A program made the translations under genes and the position numbers. Shown here piece by piece: positions 17,018-25,373 of a stretch of 64,000 nt of DNA (the first letter of the stretch is position 1; every line of letters starts with the position of its first letter). The stretch is from Kribbella sp. ALI-6-A (GTDB lineage Bacteria; Actinomycetota; Actinomycetes; Propionibacteriales; Kribbellaceae). The DNA lies in NCBI RefSeq assembly GCF_001984195.1, contig NZ_MTQN01000012.1, positions 1,798,001 to 1,862,000 on the forward strand, in the 5' to 3' direction. The notes beneath the pieces are model-generated. The model worked only from the letters and a program-made list of their open reading frames with translations. It searched no databases and was not told the origin of the DNA.

Positions 17018-18169
17018 ATGACCGACGGCTCAGGTAACTCCGGCGCGCTGTCCCCCCATGATCGGGCGACTCTGCTGGCAGCGACGGGACGAAGTGACCC
17101 CATCGACGCGCTCCATTGGATTGCCGAGGGAAGGCCTCTGTTGGGCGGCGCTGACGTGTCGAGTGTGCTCAGGGCTGTGGTGGCCGCTGCGGATGCCGGA
17201 GTGCGCGGGGCCGTTTCGGCGCTGCGGGCTGCTGTCCGAGCCGCGCTGCACAGCACGTTGGATACCAGCGCAGACCTAGTTTCCACCGATACGATCGTTC
17301 CTCCTCACCGCTATCAGGCGGCACTGGCGAACGTCGCTCGCCGCACGACGACGGGTAGCCTAAGCCACATCAGCAGCGCCGCGGTGCTGGCCGCCCAGGC
17401 CGCCGACCCCCTCGTGATCGAGGCACTCGGGTTGGTCGCTGGCTTGAGTTGGCGAGACTTGCAGGCCCGTTCTCAGGCGCGGGGGGTCCCTCTGCCGACT
17501 GAAAGCGATAGCACTTGGAACCCTAGCCAGGTCCTGAGTGCCTTCAAGATCATCGACGATATCGTGTGTGGCCGGGTCGAGCCGCAGCTCGCCGGTGCCG
17601 TCGCCGCTCGACCGGTAGAGCTGCTCCTCGACGGGGCGACGGGTTGGAGCGAGATTGAGAAGCTGCGCACCGGAGGGGTGAGCTATGGGACGCTTCTTGC
17701 TCAGCGCGACGTAGGCAGTGCCTGGAGCGCCCACCGCAACCGCAGCAACAACGAGATCAGCAAGCTCATGGTCAAACGAGTCCTGGCTACTCTCGACGAG
17801 GCTGATGTCGGCTACTGGTCAACCGAGGGCGATGCCAGGGTGGCCAAGGTGTTGCTGGGCGCCAATGCCGGCGTCCAGGGTAGGCCACCTGGACAGCTGT
17901 CGGTGGTTACCCGTCGAAAAGACGGCACGGCTGGCTACGCGGTTCTGATTGCGATCGCACGAGACGGAGGCACGGCTCGTAAGACGGCCGCTACCCTCCT
18001 TCAGCTCCCCCAAAAGCTGAATGTTCCGGCGGTCCTGGTTCTTTTCGGCACTGGGTGGGCTGATCGAGGAGAAAGCGACGATCTCGTGCGCGCGTACAAT
18101 GGCCGTGTCTACACCGAGCACACCTTGACGGACTTGGCCTTCCTAGCCGCATCTGTCGGTAGCGCCTGA
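17018..18169 (+). CDS. unknown protein, first gene of putative defence operon
   Basis: 383 residues from ATG 17018; the frame is open further 5' but that part overlaps the HAD remnant. I do not recognise a family. The N-terminal ~220 residues are predicted helical and Ala-rich (VLRAVVAAADAGVRGAVSAL), with an LSAFKIIDDIVCGRVEPQL segment. The C-terminal ~130 residues look like a compact alpha/beta domain: KLMVKRVLATLDEADVGYWS, QLSVVTRRKDG, VLIAIARDGGTARKTAATLL, VPAVLVLFGTGW and GRVYTEHTLTDL. The charged-strand/helix order is reminiscent of nuclease or sensor domains but lacks a convincing PD-(D/E)xK set. It is followed after 36 bases by the ParB-like gene. GC and codon use are looser than in the flanking metabolic genes. 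Confidence 0.7.
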   Translation: MTDGSGNSGALSPHDRATLLAATGRSDPIDALHWIAEGRPLLGGADVSSVLRAVVAAADAGVRGAVSALRAAVRAALHSTLDTSADLVSTDTIVPPHRYQAALANVARRTTTGSLSHISSAAVLAAQAADPLVIEALGLVAGLSWRDLQARSQARGVPLPTESDSTWNPSQVLSAFKIIDDIVCGRVEPQLAGAVAARPVELLLDGATGWSEIEKLRTGGVSYGTLLAQRDVGSAWSAHRNRSNNEISKLMVKRVLATLDEADVGYWSTEGDARVAKVLLGANAGVQGRPPGQLSVVTRRKDGTAGYAVLIAIARDGGTARKTAATLLQLPQKLNVPAVLVLFGTGWADRGESDDLVRAYNGRVYTEHTLTDLAFLAASVGSA

Positions 18170-18205
18170 CATGCTGGTTCAACGCACGTCACACAGGAGA
18201 GGTAC

Positions 18206-19645
18206 ATGACGCAACCGATCACCACAGCTACCCGCGAGAGCTCTATCCAGGCCGCTGTCGAGGCCGCCAAGCAGGCCGTCGTCGCCGGCGGCGGAACGGC
18301 TGAGGAGCTTCGCTGGAAGGGGAGCAAGCTCATCCTACCCGTGGCCTCGGTTGATTTGGACGTTGTACTGCTGAGCCCGCACAGCCATCGGATCAAGGCC
18401 CAACTGCAGTCCCTTCCCCAAGCCGAGCAGGCTGTTGTCGCCACCGATCCATACGGTTCGCACGCCCAGGGCATCATCGCTCGGCTTCTCAGGGATACAC
18501 CCGGTTACGAGCGGATCAAGAACGCGCTCGCCAACGAGGGCCAACTCTTCCCGGGCGTTCTCACCACTGGCGGCGTACTGGTCAACGCCAACACCCGAGC
18601 CGTAGCGTTGCGTGAACTGCGCGGGCAGTACATCAAAGTGATCGTGCTTCCGGCGGACGCCGGACCAAAGGAGATCACCGAGCTCGAGCTGCGGCTGCAG
18701 ATGGAGCAGGATGTCAAGCAGGAGTACACCTTCACCAGCCAGCTCCTCTTCATCGAAGACCTCATCAATAGCGGGAACTACACGACCCTCGAGATCGGTC
18801 GTGCGCTGCGGCCGGCGCTGACCACCAGTAGGCGTGACTCCAAGGCGGCCACCGACCTGGTCGAGGGCGAACTGCGTCTATTGGGGTTGATTCGTGAAGT
18901 TGTGAGCGCCAGTGGTGGGGCCATCGACTTTCTGTACTTCGACGACCAGCGCCAGGCTCTCATTGAGATCGATCAGGACTACCAGCGGCTGAAGAGCACG
19001 AATCCCGACGAAGCCGCGCGCATTCGCGACGCTCAGCTCGCGGGTATGATCGCCGGCGTCGACTACCGGCGTCTCAGGGAGATCGACTCGACGCTGCTGG
19101 ATACTTACGTCGCACCCGCTCTCGGTGAGTCCACTACCCTCTCCCCTCATCTCGACGTCCTACTAGCGCATGCCGCAGTGACGCCTCCGGTCGGCGCCGC
19201 GCCGGCCGGAGTCAGCGATTTCTTCGGTGACGACGAAAACGCCGACGGCGAAAGTCAGACCGTCGTCAATGGCAAGCCCAGCCTGTCCGTGATCTACACG
19301 TTGCTCGCGCAGACTAAGCCCGAGGATGACGTCACCCTTCCGACACCCGAGGGAGAGACGGTCACGCTTCCTCGTGTCGTCGTCGCTACCGAGTTGTTCA
19401 GCGGGCTCTCGACCGCGATCGAAAATAAGAAGCGCGACTTCCGGCAGATCGACGATCTGACAGCACCCATGATCCACCTCAAGGAGGCGGCGCGCGTTCT
19501 GGATAAGGCCGCGGCAGCGTACGCTGACGTTCAAGGTCGCCCGGGATTTAACAACAGCGCCTTCAGGGCCGCCGTCCAGGAGTACGAGCGGGCCGCGGCG
19601 GCGTTCAGCGCGGCAGCGGCCCCAGCCGAGGACCCGCGTGTCTGA
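18206..19645 (+). CDS. ParB/sulfiredoxin-fold-like protein of putative defence operon
   Basis: 479 residues; AGGAGAGGT precedes the ATG. Residues ~95-185 show the ParB-N pattern: QLFPGVLTTGGVLVNANTRA, VALRELRGQYIKVIVLP, then ELELRLQMEQDVKQEYTFTS and QLLFIEDLI, i.e. a 'variable name - N-R - L - vpv' core followed by the helical part. This fold occurs in partition proteins, in nucleases and in DndB/DGQHR-type modification regulators. The C-terminus is long and helical (AFRAAVQEYERAAAAFSAAA). It is preceded by the unknown gene and overlaps the helicase start by 8 bases, so the proteins are probably co-produced. Possible role: DNA binding, nicking or NTP-dependent loading for the helicase; not demonstrated. 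Confidence 0.65.
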   Translation: MTQPITTATRESSIQAAVEAAKQAVVAGGGTAEELRWKGSKLILPVASVDLDVVLLSPHSHRIKAQLQSLPQAEQAVVATDPYGSHAQGIIARLLRDTPGYERIKNALANEGQLFPGVLTTGGVLVNANTRAVALRELRGQYIKVIVLPADAGPKEITELELRLQMEQDVKQEYTFTSQLLFIEDLINSGNYTTLEIGRALRPALTTSRRDSKAATDLVEGELRLLGLIREVVSASGGAIDFLYFDDQRQALIEIDQDYQRLKSTNPDEAARIRDAQLAGMIAGVDYRRLREIDSTLLDTYVAPALGESTTLSPHLDVLLAHAAVTPPVGAAPAGVSDFFGDDENADGESQTVVNGKPSLSVIYTLLAQTKPEDDVTLPTPEGETVTLPRVVVATELFSGLSTAIENKKRDFRQIDDLTAPMIHLKEAARVLDKAAAAYADVQGRPGFNNSAFRAAVQEYERAAAAFSAAAAPAEDPRV

Positions 19646-21545
19646 GCCTGCTCTGCCTGAGCAGGCACCGTCTGGACCAGCAGTCGGCCTCTCACTCACA
19701 GGTGTCCCGCCTGTCGTGCAGGCAACCCGACTCGGTGACGTACCCCACGGGTTCTGGCTGCAGCTCATCGGAGAATGGGGCTCCGACGGTGAGCGCCCCG
19801 GCCAACAGGTCGTCCTTCCCCTCGAGCGGCTGCTGAGCAACATGGGATGGCTGCGTACTGCCTGTCAGCGGTACGGCGTCGGTATTGTCTCCACGCCTGA
19901 GTTGGACGACATCATCCAACAGACCCGCGCGCAGCGGCGGTTGCTGCAGACCGCCCTCTCGGCCCCCCGCTCCCTCGATGCGGTCGAGGTCGCGCACCGA
20001 CTTGCCGGAACACGCTTTGCGCGTGACCTGCGGCCGTTCCAAACTCGGGACCTGGGGCGGCTCCTGGGCCTGTCCAACGGGGCGAACTTCTCGGTCCCTG
20101 GAGCCGGCAAGACCACCGTCGCTTACGCCGTCTACGAAAGTGAGCGCGCCGCTGGGCGAGTCGAGCAGATGCTGGTCGTTGCCCCGCTCTCAGCCTTTGA
20201 CGCCTGGCAGAACGAAGTGAAAGTCTGCTTTCCCGATGACGCGCGGCCGGTCGTCGCGCCGCTGGTCGACCAGGCGCCGAGCGACGCCGAGGTACTTGTC
20301 GTAAATTACCACCGCCTCGACAGCCGTTACGAGACGATCGCGAGATGGGTTGCCCGGAAACCCACCCTGGTGCTCCTGGACGAGGCGCACCGGATGAAAC
20401 GCGGCTGGGACGGGATCTTCGGCAGCGCCTGCTTGAGCATCGCATTCCTCGCGGCCCGGCGAGACATCCTCACTGGTACTCCGGCACCGCAGAGCCCCCA
20501 AGATCTGATCGCGCTGATGGACTATTTGTGGCCCGGACAAGGCCGCCGTGTCCTACCGGCCGACGCCCTCATCACACCGCCGCCACCCGACGCCGGCGCC
20601 CAGGTGGCCGAGGCGATCGCACCGTTGTTCGTCCGGACCCGAAAGAGCGAACTCGGGCTGGACCAGCCCATCATGCGCGTCGTCGAGGTCAACCTCGACC
20701 CGCTCCAGGCTGAGATCTACCACGCGCTCCGTGATCGCTACGCGGGCGCTTTCGAGGTGAACATGGCCGACCGGGCAACCTTCGCCAGCATGGGTGACAT
20801 CGTGATGTATTTGCTTGAGGCCGCCACGAACCCCCAGCTGCTCACGGCCGGCTCGGGAGCTGACGACGCACTCAGCTTCCGCCACCCGCCGCTTGACGTA
20901 CCTCCTGGCAGCAAACTGTGGGACCTGCTGCAGCAGTACAACCAATACGAGACGCCCGCGAAGTTCCGCCAGCTCGCCGAGATGATCGAAGCGAATGCCG
21001 CGCAGGGGCGAAAGACGCTCGTGTGGAGCAACTTCGTGCGGAACCTCCAAGGGCTCGAGCGGATGCTCGCAGTTCACCAGCCAGCGCTCATCTACGGCGG
21101 CATCCCCTCCGAGGTTGCCGGCTCCACAGCTGCCCGCACCCGCGAGGGCGAGCTCGCCCGATTCCGCACCGACCCTGCATGCTGTGTCCTTCTTGCGAAC
21201 CCGGCGGCCATGAGCGAAGGGGTTAGCCTGCACCAGGTGTGCCATGACGCGATTTATCTGGACCGCACCTTCAACGCCGGACAGTACCTTCAAAGCATCG
21301 ACCGGATTCACCGTCTCGGCCTCCCCCCCGACCAGGAAACGCGGATCACCTTCCTCCTCACCGCCGGCACGATCGACGAGGTGATCGACGGCCGGATCAG
21401 GGAGAAGGCCGAGCGTCTCGGCGAGATGCTCGACGACCCCGACATCAGCACAATGGCGCTCCCCTCGGACGAGGACTACGGTCCTGCGCTCGACTCCACT
21501 GCCGACATGGTCGCTCTTTTCGCCCACCTCCGCGGGGAACAGTGA
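19638..21545 (+). CDS. SNF2-family DEAD/H helicase/translocase of putative defence operon
   Basis: 635 residues from GTG 19638. Motifs in order: FQTRDLGRLLGLSNGANFSV then PGAGKTTVAYAV (Walker A, ~residue 155), MLVVAPLSAFDAWQNE (Ia), TLVLLDEAHRMKRGWDG (II, DEAH), DILTGTPAPQSPQDLIALMD (III), KTLVWSNFVRNLQGLERML (IV), ANPAAMSEGVSLHQVCHDAI and FNAGQYLQSIDRIHRLG (V/VI). This is a compact SNF2 ATPase with a ~120-residue unique N-terminus (QVVLPLERLLSNMGWLR). Such motors work on DNA in DISARM, Zorya-type and restriction systems. Overlapping both neighbours supports a complex with the ParB-like and DUF3883 proteins. Confidence 0.9.
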   Translation: MSEPALPEQAPSGPAVGLSLTGVPPVVQATRLGDVPHGFWLQLIGEWGSDGERPGQQVVLPLERLLSNMGWLRTACQRYGVGIVSTPELDDIIQQTRAQRRLLQTALSAPRSLDAVEVAHRLAGTRFARDLRPFQTRDLGRLLGLSNGANFSVPGAGKTTVAYAVYESERAAGRVEQMLVVAPLSAFDAWQNEVKVCFPDDARPVVAPLVDQAPSDAEVLVVNYHRLDSRYETIARWVARKPTLVLLDEAHRMKRGWDGIFGSACLSIAFLAARRDILTGTPAPQSPQDLIALMDYLWPGQGRRVLPADALITPPPPDAGAQVAEAIAPLFVRTRKSELGLDQPIMRVVEVNLDPLQAEIYHALRDRYAGAFEVNMADRATFASMGDIVMYLLEAATNPQLLTAGSGADDALSFRHPPLDVPPGSKLWDLLQQYNQYETPAKFRQLAEMIEANAAQGRKTLVWSNFVRNLQGLERMLAVHQPALIYGGIPSEVAGSTAARTREGELARFRTDPACCVLLANPAAMSEGVSLHQVCHDAIYLDRTFNAGQYLQSIDRIHRLGLPPDQETRITFLLTAGTIDEVIDGRIREKAERLGEMLDDPDISTMALPSDEDYGPALDSTADMVALFAHLRGEQ

Positions 21546-22525
21546 ACGACGGCAACCACGACCAGCGGTCGGGGAGGTCTACGCCAACGGCCTACCAGTT
21601 GCAGGCGGCCGTGCTGGCGGGCCGGGTCCTAGACGCAGGCGGCAATACCGCCGCTTCTCTCGTTGTCAGCTACGACCAACTGGCAACCGGCGGTCTCTAC
21701 CGCTCCCAGGACCTCCAGGCCGGTCATCGACTTTTGCAGCGAGCGCACCTGGTCACCATTGACGGAAGCAACCACATCCCCACCCCGACCCTATTGCGTC
21801 TGTGTGGGCTGCCCGACGATGTCGCCGCAGAGCTCCTCCTCCAGGAGCTACTTGTCGTAGAGCCGCCGCTCTGGCTCTACGCCGCCGTCGTGGACGACGA
21901 AGTCCGATGGGAGAATGTCCCGCAAGCCGACCAGGAAGCCCTCGAGCAACTCCTCGATGACGCCGCCCGACGCGAGGCCCTCCTGACGAGTCTTGGCAGG
22001 ACTTTGGATGCGCAGCAACTGGCTGTGCAAGGTGCCCGTGGGGAGGAATACGTCGTCGGCCTGTGCAAGCAGTATCTCATCGAGCGGGACCGCCCAGACC
22101 TGGCCGCGGCCGTGAACCGCGTGAGCCTCCGCAGCGACCAGTTAGGTTACGACGTAACCAGCCCGGACACCACCGGGCACCGCCACCGGATCGAGGTCAA
22201 GACGACCAGCAGCGCCTCTGCCGGGCGCGTGGAGTTCTTCCTGTCCCGTAACGAGGCAGCCGTGGGTGAGAGGGATCCGGCATGGTCGATGGTCGCGGTG
22301 CGACGCAACCGCGACGACAGCCTCGAGCTAGTCGGATGGTGCTCCGCGGTCAACCTCGTGCCGCACCTCCCGCGAGACGTTTCCGCGCAAGGCAGGTGGA
22401 CCAGCGTCCGCCTTAGCATCGCCACGACAGACTTCGTCCCGGGTCTTCCCCTCGACGGCCACATCATGACCTACCCGGCCGGCGCAGATCCTTCGCCTGC
22501 CGGCGGCGTCGAGAGCCCGCTGTGA
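21542..22525 (+). CDS. DUF3883 (PD-(D/E)xK nuclease-like) protein of putative defence operon
   Basis: 327 residues from GTG 21542, overlapping the helicase stop by four bases. The N-terminal ~140 residues are helical. The C-terminal domain has the DUF3883 pattern: GARGEEYVVGLCKQYLI, LRSDQLGYDVTSPD, HRHRIEVKTTSSA, GRVEFFLSRNEAAVGERD and WSMVAVRRN. Here E (GARGEE), D (GYDV), E-x-K (IEVKTT) fit a PD-(D/E)xK nuclease core. DUF3883 proteins are frequent in restriction and DISARM-like loci. Its 3' end overlaps the 3' end of the convergent methyltransferase gene by 55 bases. Best guess: the DNA-cleaving or target-sensing subunit of the locus. Confidence 0.8.
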   Translation: MNDGNHDQRSGRSTPTAYQLQAAVLAGRVLDAGGNTAASLVVSYDQLATGGLYRSQDLQAGHRLLQRAHLVTIDGSNHIPTPTLLRLCGLPDDVAAELLLQELLVVEPPLWLYAAVVDDEVRWENVPQADQEALEQLLDDAARREALLTSLGRTLDAQQLAVQGARGEEYVVGLCKQYLIERDRPDLAAAVNRVSLRSDQLGYDVTSPDTTGHRHRIEVKTTSSASAGRVEFFLSRNEAAVGERDPAWSMVAVRRNRDDSLELVGWCSAVNLVPHLPRDVSAQGRWTSVRLSIATTDFVPGLPLDGHIMTYPAGADPSPAGGVESPL

Positions 22526-24543
22526 CGTCGTTTCTGCGGCTTCAGGAACTCGGCATTAGAGACGCTGTCCAAGAACTCGAGCTGCCAACCACTTGCCAGC
22601 TCGCCCACCGACAACACGTAATTGGCGACTATGGCCAAGAACTCCTGTTCTGCACCAGCCCCTAGTTCGGGGCGATGCTTCACAACCTCCCGACTCGAAA
22701 CCGGCACAAGGTCCAAGAGGAGGTCGAGGGTGCAGGCGCGGACATTGCGTTTGGCATGATCGGTCTCGTTCTCGCTATGCACGACAGTGCAGCCAGCGGC
22801 GCGGAGTCCCGCGCTTTGCAGCGCTTCGAGCAGCTGCACCCAGGCTTGCGGATCACGGTTGGCGTAGCTGAAGATCAGGTGACCGTCTTCGCGCAGAAGA
22901 CGGGCGGACTCGCGAAAGATCGACGCCAGCAACGCCGTGTAACTGCCATCAGCCACGAGCTGTCCGGTTGCACGGTTCACAACGGCGTCGCTTCCCGACT
23001 CGGGAGCAGCAAGTCCCGCCCACGCTTGCAGCGGCTGGGACAGCTCCGCGTATTGCACATCATCGTGGTAGGGCGGGTCGGTGAGAACCAGATCCACCGA
23101 CCCGCTCGGCAGAAGCTGACGCTGAGAGCTGCCAGCCACCACCAGCACGTCGGGCCGCTCGAGCGGCCGACCGTCGATGTCCTCACCAAGCAGGGCAGAC
23201 ACAGTAGCCGCGCCCGCATGCAAAGGACCCTGGACCTTCAGCTGTCCGCCGGTGTGCTTTCGGAGCCACTCTGCTGCCTTGACGAGTTGAACCAGTCTCC
23301 GCAGAGTGGTTCCACGCCCGCTGGTCGTCGTGCCCCACACGTTCGGCTCGACTGGCAGCGTCGTGAAGTTGAACCGATGGCCGGCCATGGACTCATAGCT
23401 CTTGAGGTAGTACCTGTCCCATCGCGACAGGTGGCCGGCCATCTCGGTCGAACCGATGATCGCGAGTCGGAGTGCCGCAACCACCTTCTCATCCGTTGAG
23501 CAGCCAGCCGCCAGCTCCAGGAGGCGCTCGACCATAGCTCGCTGCCGGCGCGGGTAAAGATCCTCCCAACGGCTGAAACCGTGACGACGAAGTACCGCTG
23601 TCTCTTGGCCAGCGGGAATCGTCCCCAAGCTCATGCGGGGCTGTGCCTGGAGCGCGGTTGCTGCAGTCTTCTCGCCGGCCGTGGGGAGCGCCAGCTCTCG
23701 CCGTCCACCGCCGGCGCGCTCGACTAGCACGACTTCCCACTCCAGACTTGAAGCCGAAGCCCTTGCCTCCAAGCGGTCCTGCTCGCCGCACTGACAGGTC
23801 ACCACTCGCCGAGGCGTGTAGACCTGGTCCGGATCGGTCACTCGGTCGCACGTGGGGCAGGAGGCGATCTGATCACGGCGGCCCTTGAACAGATGACCGT
23901 TGGGGCACGCCAGGAAGGCCTCGGGCAGCTTACGTTCTACCCGACTGGTCAGCGTCACCAGGGCGTGGGGAAACATGCGCTGTCGGGCACCGCAATGGGT
24001 GCAGGGGGCGACCGCGACACGAAACGTGTGCGTGACAAAACCCGGAGTTCCGTCGCTGAGCACGGTCCCGTACGCCGCCTGGGCGCTCGCGAGAACTCGC
24101 TGAGTCAGCGCGGCGATCCCGTCCCTGAGCGCTTCCGGGTCCGGAAGCGCCAGCATCGAGGCGAGACCCGCAGCGGCCCACGGATTCAGATCCTGCGCGT
24201 ACACGCTGTGCCCGCGCATTACCGCGGCCAATGGAATGACGCCCCCGCCGGCGAACGGATCGCTCACCACCATGCGCCCGGGCTTGTCGGCGCTCACGGC
24301 GTCGATGATCGACCCGTTGACAGCCTCAGTGCGACGCGCCCACCACCGGTAGGTACTGACGGGCGGAAGGTGAACCTCCCTATTGCGAACCTCGCGGCGA
24401 ACGCGCGCGCTGACCTCTTCAGCATCCAGGTGCCGCAACGGACTCTGCAGAGCGAGTTGACCTGACCTTCCGGCGGTATCTGGCTGCGTGGCAAGGGCTG
24501 CGCCGTCTGGTCTACTGCGGATGCCAGCCACCAAACGACCCAT
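22471..24543 (-). CDS. adenine-type DNA methyltransferase (DUF1156-like), putative defence locus
   Basis: 690 residues. A RWWARRTEAVNGSIIDAV segment and SDPFAGGGVIPLAAVMRG (SAM-binding motif I, ~residue 95) precede a Cys-rich insert with CxxC pairs (CTHCGARQRMFPHAL, CPNGH, CPTCDRVTD, CQCGEQ) likely to bind zinc. DLVLTDPPYHDDVQYAELS (catalytic motif IV, ~residue 490) and HLIFSYANRDPQAW follow. The order and the WWARR start resemble DUF1156 N6-adenine methylases found in phage-defence loci. The ATG directly follows the stop of the small zinc protein (TAGATG), so they are coupled. It is convergent with the DUF3883 gene and would mark self DNA for the nuclease/helicase side, by inference. Confidence 0.85.
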   Translation of the reverse strand: MGRLVAGIRSRPDGAALATQPDTAGRSGQLALQSPLRHLDAEEVSARVRREVRNREVHLPPVSTYRWWARRTEAVNGSIIDAVSADKPGRMVVSDPFAGGGVIPLAAVMRGHSVYAQDLNPWAAAGLASMLALPDPEALRDGIAALTQRVLASAQAAYGTVLSDGTPGFVTHTFRVAVAPCTHCGARQRMFPHALVTLTSRVERKLPEAFLACPNGHLFKGRRDQIASCPTCDRVTDPDQVYTPRRVVTCQCGEQDRLEARASASSLEWEVVLVERAGGGRRELALPTAGEKTAATALQAQPRMSLGTIPAGQETAVLRRHGFSRWEDLYPRRQRAMVERLLELAAGCSTDEKVVAALRLAIIGSTEMAGHLSRWDRYYLKSYESMAGHRFNFTTLPVEPNVWGTTTSGRGTTLRRLVQLVKAAEWLRKHTGGQLKVQGPLHAGAATVSALLGEDIDGRPLERPDVLVVAGSSQRQLLPSGSVDLVLTDPPYHDDVQYAELSQPLQAWAGLAAPESGSDAVVNRATGQLVADGSYTALLASIFRESARLLREDGHLIFSYANRDPQAWVQLLEALQSAGLRAAGCTVVHSENETDHAKRNVRACTLDLLLDLVPVSSREVVKHRPELGAGAEQEFLAIVANYVLSVGELASGWQLEFLDSVSNAEFLKPQKRRHSGLSTPPAGEGSAPAG

Positions 24544-24849
24544 CTAGTGCGCCGCCTTAGCGCGGTGATTCCGCACGCTGGCTGAGGTGCCCGCATAGTT
24601 GCATCCCCCCCCGGGACACCGCTCCCATCCACCAGAACGCACGGCATCGTTGGTGACGGAATGGTCCGCGTCATAGCCATGACCGTGAAGCAGTTGTGCC
24701 ACCGATCCTTCATAGCGGGTGGCAAGCAAGGCGGCCTCGGCGACCTTGTCGTGCCCCCGGGCGAAGAAGGCTCCTACGGCGACCTGTTCGCCGCAGCCAC
24801 ACCAGCATGCTCCGGTCGGAAGCAGCCGTCCAGGTCCAGCTGTGTTCAC
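24544..24849 (-). CDS. small zinc-finger protein coupled to the methyltransferase
   Basis: 101 residues from a GTG start preceded by AGGAG at 7-base spacing. The N-terminus has CWCGCGEQVAVGAFFARGHD then KVAEAALLATRYEGSVAQLL, matching a small actinobacterial 'CxCGCG...GHD.K' module. The C-terminus, RCPGGGCNYAGTSASVRNHR then AKAAH, is C2H2-like (C-x4-C-x10-H-x5-H). It may be a DNA-binding specificity or regulatory partner; the stop is adjacent to the methyltransferase ATG. Function not known. Confidence 0.7.
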   Translation of the reverse strand: MNTAGPGRLLPTGACWCGCGEQVAVGAFFARGHDKVAEAALLATRYEGSVAQLLHGHGYDADHSVTNDAVRSGGWERCPGGGCNYAGTSASVRNHRAKAAH

Positions 24850-25345
24850 CGGATCACTCCTTCGTGGTCGGCACCTTTGATGGCGGTTCTAGAACAGGCA
24901 TCAAGATATCACCGAGGCGCATGCAGGGGCTGGTCAGAGCCGCGTGGTCGCCGTGGGCATTCTTCTCGAATTTACGATCGGCCGTCTTCGGAGACTACTG
25001 GCGCATCTCCCTGGTCCTATGGAGGATCGGGTCGCTAAAGTAGATGGTCGGTTTCCAGAGGTTGAGCTAGTCGCGGCGCGGGATGCCCGCGGACGAGATC
25101 TGCAACCACACTGCGCCCACGGAGATCTGGCCGCCTCATGGGTCGCCGAGTGCACTTGCTCCCTATACGGCTTGCTCAGGGGGAGACGTCCCGTACGGAC
25201 CGCGAGAATGTCGACTGAAACCATGGCCTCGCGCGCCGGCTACTCGGAGCGCCGAGATGGCCGCTTCCCACCTTGACCCAGATGGCCAGTTCAGGCGACA
25301 GTCTCCTCGCCCGGGGGGGCTTCGTTCCCCCTCATCGTCGACAGG
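24850..25345. other. no convincing gene between defence locus and decayed phosphotransferase
   Basis: About 500 bases. ORFs exist on both strands but none shows protein-like composition or a recognised motif. The promoter of the zinc-finger/methyltransferase pair must lie in its first part. I see no repeats or hairpins of note. Confidence 0.5.
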
Positions 25346-25356
25346 CACCGCTTCGC

Positions 25357-25371
25357 TAGCATCCCCCAATG
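25357..25371 (+). promoter_or_regulatory. orphan leaderless-start motif TAGCAT-N6-ATG
   Basis: CGCTTCGCTAGCATC (25349-25363) is identical over 15 bases to the sequence before the gene at 34442, and the same six-base spacing leads to an ATG at 25369. The reading frame after it lasts only 25 codons because the decayed phosphotransferase copy begins there. It looks like the severed 5' end of a leaderless gene. Confidence 0.45.
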
Positions 25372-25373
25372 GC

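Noticed and set aside
22675..23499. 274-codon plus-strand ORF inside the methyltransferase gene
   Set aside because: It is antisense to the DPPY-containing part of the methyltransferase and has no recognisable domain.
17018..24849. Calling the defence-like locus DISARM
   Set aside because: DISARM needs DrmA, DrmB (DUF1998) and DrmC (PLD), none of which is here; sharing an SNF2 motor and a methylase is not enough.
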